Shown here: piece by piece, positions 7,426-9,082 of the stretch
Layout: each line of letters starts with the position of its first letter
Numbering within the stretch: position 1 is the stretch's first letter
Origin: Clostridia bacterium
GTDB lineage: Bacteria > Bacillota > Clostridia > Oscillospirales > QAMX01
DNA: 9,082 nucleotides
Reading direction: 5' to 3'
Assembly (NCBI GenBank): GCA_017547975.1
Contig: JAFYNU010000119.1
Span: 1-9,082, forward strand
Notes under the pieces: model-generated
Told to the model about the DNA's origin: nothing
What the model saw: the letters and a program-made list of their open reading frames with translations, nothing else
Databases searched by the model: none
Made by a program: the position numbers and the translations under genes

Positions 7426-7674
7426 ATGTCCGGCGATACCGTCAAGTTTGACGTCACGAAAGCAAGAAAACTGGAGTATAAAATAGTTCTCAAGCAGGTG
7501 TATGACGCTCTGGAGGAAAAGGGATACAACCCTCTGGACCAGATCGTCGGGTATCTGCTCTCCGAAGACCCGGGTTATATTACCAATCACAAAAACGCAA
7601 GAAGTTTGATCCGCCGCATGGATCGGGATGAACTTCTGGGCGAAATCGTGCGTTGCTATCTGGATAAAGAATGA
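7426..7674 (+). CDS. ireB: IreB-family regulatory phosphoprotein (YrzL/UPF0297)
   Basis: An 82-residue cytoplasmic protein of the IreB family. In Enterococcus faecalis IreB is phosphorylated on N-terminal threonines by the PASTA kinase IreK and modulates cephalosporin resistance and envelope stress responses. Family residues seen are the N-terminal DTVKFD, the LKQVYDALEEKGYNPLDQIVGYLLSEDP core (23-49), YITNHKNARSLIRR, and the RDELLGEIVRCYL C-terminal helix. Thr5 matches one known phospho-threonine position, and Ser2 sits where the other is expected. ATG 7426 is preferred over GTG 7417 because the GAGAGGTGA ribosome site overlaps that GTG and is five bases from the ATG. In many Firmicutes ireB sits between alaS and ruvX, with mltG downstream. 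Here ruvX is not next to it; a terminator and a reductase follow instead. No kinase other than the upstream pseudokinase is in the window. Confidence 0.93.
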   Translation: MSGDTVKFDVTKARKLEYKIVLKQVYDALEEKGYNPLDQIVGYLLSEDPGYITNHKNARSLIRRMDRDELLGEIVRCYLDKE

Positions 7675-7681
7675 AATGAAG

Positions 7682-7714
7682 CATGGGGCATCCTTGGGGA
7701 TGTCCCATGTTTTT
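7682..7714 (+). terminator. Strong intrinsic terminator after ireB
   Basis: A 12-bp stem (CATGGGGCATCC at 7682-7693 with GGATGTCCCATG at 7698-7709, one G-T wobble) closes a TTGG loop and is followed by TTTTT. It begins seven bases after the ireB stop. The ribosome site of the next gene (GGAGG, 7716-7720) starts two bases after the U run, so the reductase lies immediately behind the terminator. Confidence 0.88.
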
Positions 7715-7729
7715 CGGAGGAAACGAAAT

Positions 7730-8680
7730 ATGATCAAAATTCCCCTTGGGAAGACCGGCATTCTGGTGCCGCCCCTTTGCTTTGGCACGCTGACGGTGAG
7801 CCCTTTGCAGGCAAACCTTCCCCACGAAGCGGCGGGGGAACTGCTTGCCTACGCCTTTGAACAGGGCATCACCTTTTTGGATACGGCTCAATACTACGAA
7901 AATTACCCACATATCCGCGCAGGACTGGATCGGACGCAAAAGGATGTGGTGGTGGCCACCAAGACCTATGCCTACGACAAGGCAGGCGCCGTGGCGGCTG
8001 TGGAGGAAGCCAGAAATGCGCTGGGACGGGATATGATCGACATATTTCTGCTTCATGAACAGGAAAGCATTCATACCCTGCGCGGCCATTGGGAAGCACT
8101 GGAGACGCTTTGGGACTACAAAGCAAGGGGCGTGATCCGGGCAGTGGGGATTTCCACCCACCGGGTCAGCGGTGTCCGGGGCGCGATTGAAGTGGGCTTG
8201 GATGTGATCCATCCCCTGATCAATCGGGTGGGCTACGGTATTATGGATGGTAGTCGGCAGGATATGGAGAATGCATTGATGGATGCCTCTTCCGCGGGGA
8301 TCGGCCTTTACAGCATGAAATCCCTGGCGGGAGGCAATCTGTTCCGGGAAGCAGAGGAGAGCTTGCGTTATGCCTTTTCCCTGCCCTACGTGCAATCCCG
8401 GGCAATCGGTATGCAAAGCCGGGAAGAGGTGGATGCCAATATCCATTTTGCCGCCACCGGAAGCTTTACGGATGCGCAACGAGAGGCTCTGGCGGCGAAA
8501 AGACGAAGAATGATTGTGGAAGAAGAATGCCGCGGATGCGGAAAATGTGTTGCACGATGCGGGCAAAATGCCGTGAAGTTAGATATAAGTACAAAAATGG
8601 CAGTAATTGATAATCAAAAGTGCGTTATGTGCGGCTACTGTGCCAAGATTTGCCCCGAATGCGCAATAAAAATAATTTGA
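7730..8680 (+). CDS. Aldo/keto reductase with C-terminal 2x[4Fe-4S] ferredoxin domain
   Basis: A 316-residue cytoplasmic oxidoreductase. Residues 1 to about 255 form an AKR barrel with the catalytic tetrad visible as D51 and Y56 (FLDTAQYY), K78 (ATKTY) and H109 (LLHEQE). The IRAVGIST strand near 136-142 is also typical. The tail holds two ferredoxin motifs, C267-x2-C-x2-C-x3-C277 and C298-x2-C-x2-C-x3-C308-P, so it probably binds two [4Fe-4S] clusters. Such AKR-ferredoxin fusions are common in anaerobes. Their substrates are mostly unknown, and the clusters suggest electron transfer linked to ferredoxin or another iron-sulfur partner. The ATG at 7730 follows GGAGG by nine bases; an upstream in-frame extension would run through ireB and the terminator. 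No clear separate promoter is seen, so expression may depend on read-through of the ireB terminator or on a weak promoter. The last 100 bases are noticeably more AT-rich than the rest. Confidence 0.93.
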   Translation: MIKIPLGKTGILVPPLCFGTLTVSPLQANLPHEAAGELLAYAFEQGITFLDTAQYYENYPHIRAGLDRTQKDVVVATKTYAYDKAGAVAAVEEARNALGRDMIDIFLLHEQESIHTLRGHWEALETLWDYKARGVIRAVGISTHRVSGVRGAIEVGLDVIHPLINRVGYGIMDGSRQDMENALMDASSAGIGLYSMKSLAGGNLFREAEESLRYAFSLPYVQSRAIGMQSREEVDANIHFAATGSFTDAQREALAAKRRRMIVEEECRGCGKCVARCGQNAVKLDISTKMAVIDNQKCVMCGYCAKICPECAIKII

Positions 8681-8706
8681 CAAAAGATATAAAAGTGTGG
8701 TATACT
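8677..8706 (+). promoter_or_regulatory. Strong extended -10 promoter overlapping the reductase stop codon
   Basis: TTGACA (8677-8682, perfect -35, containing the reductase TGA) and TATACT (8701-8706) are 18 bases apart, and a TG dinucleotide one base before the -10 adds an extended -10 element. Transcription should start near 8713, giving a leader of about 80 bases before the ATG at 8795. That leader carries an AAAGGAG (8736-8742) that does not serve the annotated start, and no clear terminator-like hairpin. Confidence 0.85.
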
Positions 8707-8794
8707 GTAATTTGTAAACTCATACAACCAATCCGAAAGGAGCGTGGTTCGTAAACAGAGACGAAATCGAGTTTGAGAAAGGAAGAGAGTTCAA

Positions 8795-9082
8795 ATGTCT
8801 GATGTTAAAAATGACGGTATCCTGATGTACAAGGGGAAGCCGTTGATTCGTAAAGACAATTTACTTTACTATGGATTTTTTGATGATAGCCATATCGTTA
8901 TGATGCAGGTTATGGATAGCAAGGAAGAAAAGGGCGCCAAGTTTGCTACACGGGTCCGCGTAGAACTGCAATCCACCGATCCCAATGTAAAATACCGGGA
9001 TCGCGTCCTGAAAAAGACCGAAAAACCCGGACTGTTCACCGCCATGGACGTGGCTTCGGTGTGGCTGGAACGGGCATTGGCC
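8795..9082 (+). CDS. Uncharacterised conserved-looking protein (3' end missing)
   Basis: I do not recognise a named family. The 96 visible residues begin MSDVKNDGILMYKGKPLIRK and read LLYYGFFDDSHIVMMQVMDSKEE, then VRVELQSTDPNVKYRDRVLKK, ending in MDVASVWLERALA at the window edge. There is no signal peptide or membrane segment, and the alternating hydrophobic pattern suggests a small mixed alpha/beta cytoplasmic protein. The similar style of short gut-Clostridia proteins makes a lineage-restricted conserved family plausible. ATG 8795 is preceded by AGGAAGAGAG at about nine bases, and an in-frame stop at 8774-8776 excludes a longer N-terminus. A strong promoter of its own (8677-8706) and a leader of about 80 bases imply high, independent expression. 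How far it continues past the window is unknown. Confidence 0.8.
   Translation, partial: MSDVKNDGILMYKGKPLIRKDNLLYYGFFDDSHIVMMQVMDSKEEKGAKFATRVRVELQSTDPNVKYRDRVLKKTEKPGLFTAMDVASVWLERALA

Noticed and set aside
5116..7788. An 890-codon open frame on the minus strand opposite the pseudokinase gene.
   Set aside because: Its length follows from the codon bias of the + strand gene. The translated sequence shows no family motif, it has no ribosome site that I can see, and the + strand product has clear domains.
8744..8776. Possible 10-residue leader peptide (GTG start) ahead of the last gene.
   Set aside because: The AAAGGAG is only one base from the GTG, too close for normal initiation. Kept only as part of a finding about the leader.

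Overview
The window looks like chromosome from a Firmicute of the class Clostridia, probably an Oscillospirales-type gut anaerobe. This is inferred from the moderately high GC content, strong AGGAGG-like ribosome sites, vegetative promoters of the -35/-10 type, and the gene families present: a WecG/TagA-type glycosyltransferase, an IreB/YrzL-family protein, MltG, and an aldo/keto reductase with a ferredoxin tail. No species assignment is possible by eye. No mobile element, CRISPR array, tRNA or rRNA is visible. Eight genes lie on the + strand and one very small gene on the - strand.

Left part (1-1372): the 3' end of a WecG/TagA/CpsF glycosyltransferase is followed one base later by thymidylate kinase (tmk). 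Tail-to-tail with tmk is a 40-codon minus-strand gene for a cysteine-rich single-pass membrane peptide. It has its own Shine-Dalgarno sequence and an intrinsic terminator oriented for the minus strand.

Middle part (1451-7365): four tightly spaced + strand genes follow. They are mltG (endolytic peptidoglycan transglycosylase, apparently started at a rare AUC codon), an AI-2E/PerM-family permease with a TTG start, a membrane family-2 glycosyltransferase, and a 723-residue protein. The last has a degenerate (pseudo)kinase domain, a Pro/Ala-rich linker, one membrane segment and an extracytoplasmic TPR-like domain. The theme is the cell envelope, and the genes may be one operon.

Right part (7371-9082): a good vegetative promoter drives ireB, which encodes a small regulatory phosphoprotein known as a substrate of the PASTA Ser/Thr kinase in enterococci. 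A strong intrinsic terminator follows. Immediately after it comes an aldo/keto reductase fused to a 2x[4Fe-4S] ferredoxin domain. A very good extended -10 promoter overlaps the reductase stop codon and drives an unrecognised conserved-looking gene cut by the window end.

The most interesting point is the membrane pseudokinase-TPR protein directly upstream of ireB, with mltG in the same neighbourhood. In many Firmicutes ireB and mltG belong to one alaS-ireB-ruvX-mltG cluster. Here that cluster appears opened up, with a permease, a glycosyltransferase and a pseudokinase between the two. This suggests, but does not prove, an envelope-sensing module linked to IreB signalling.
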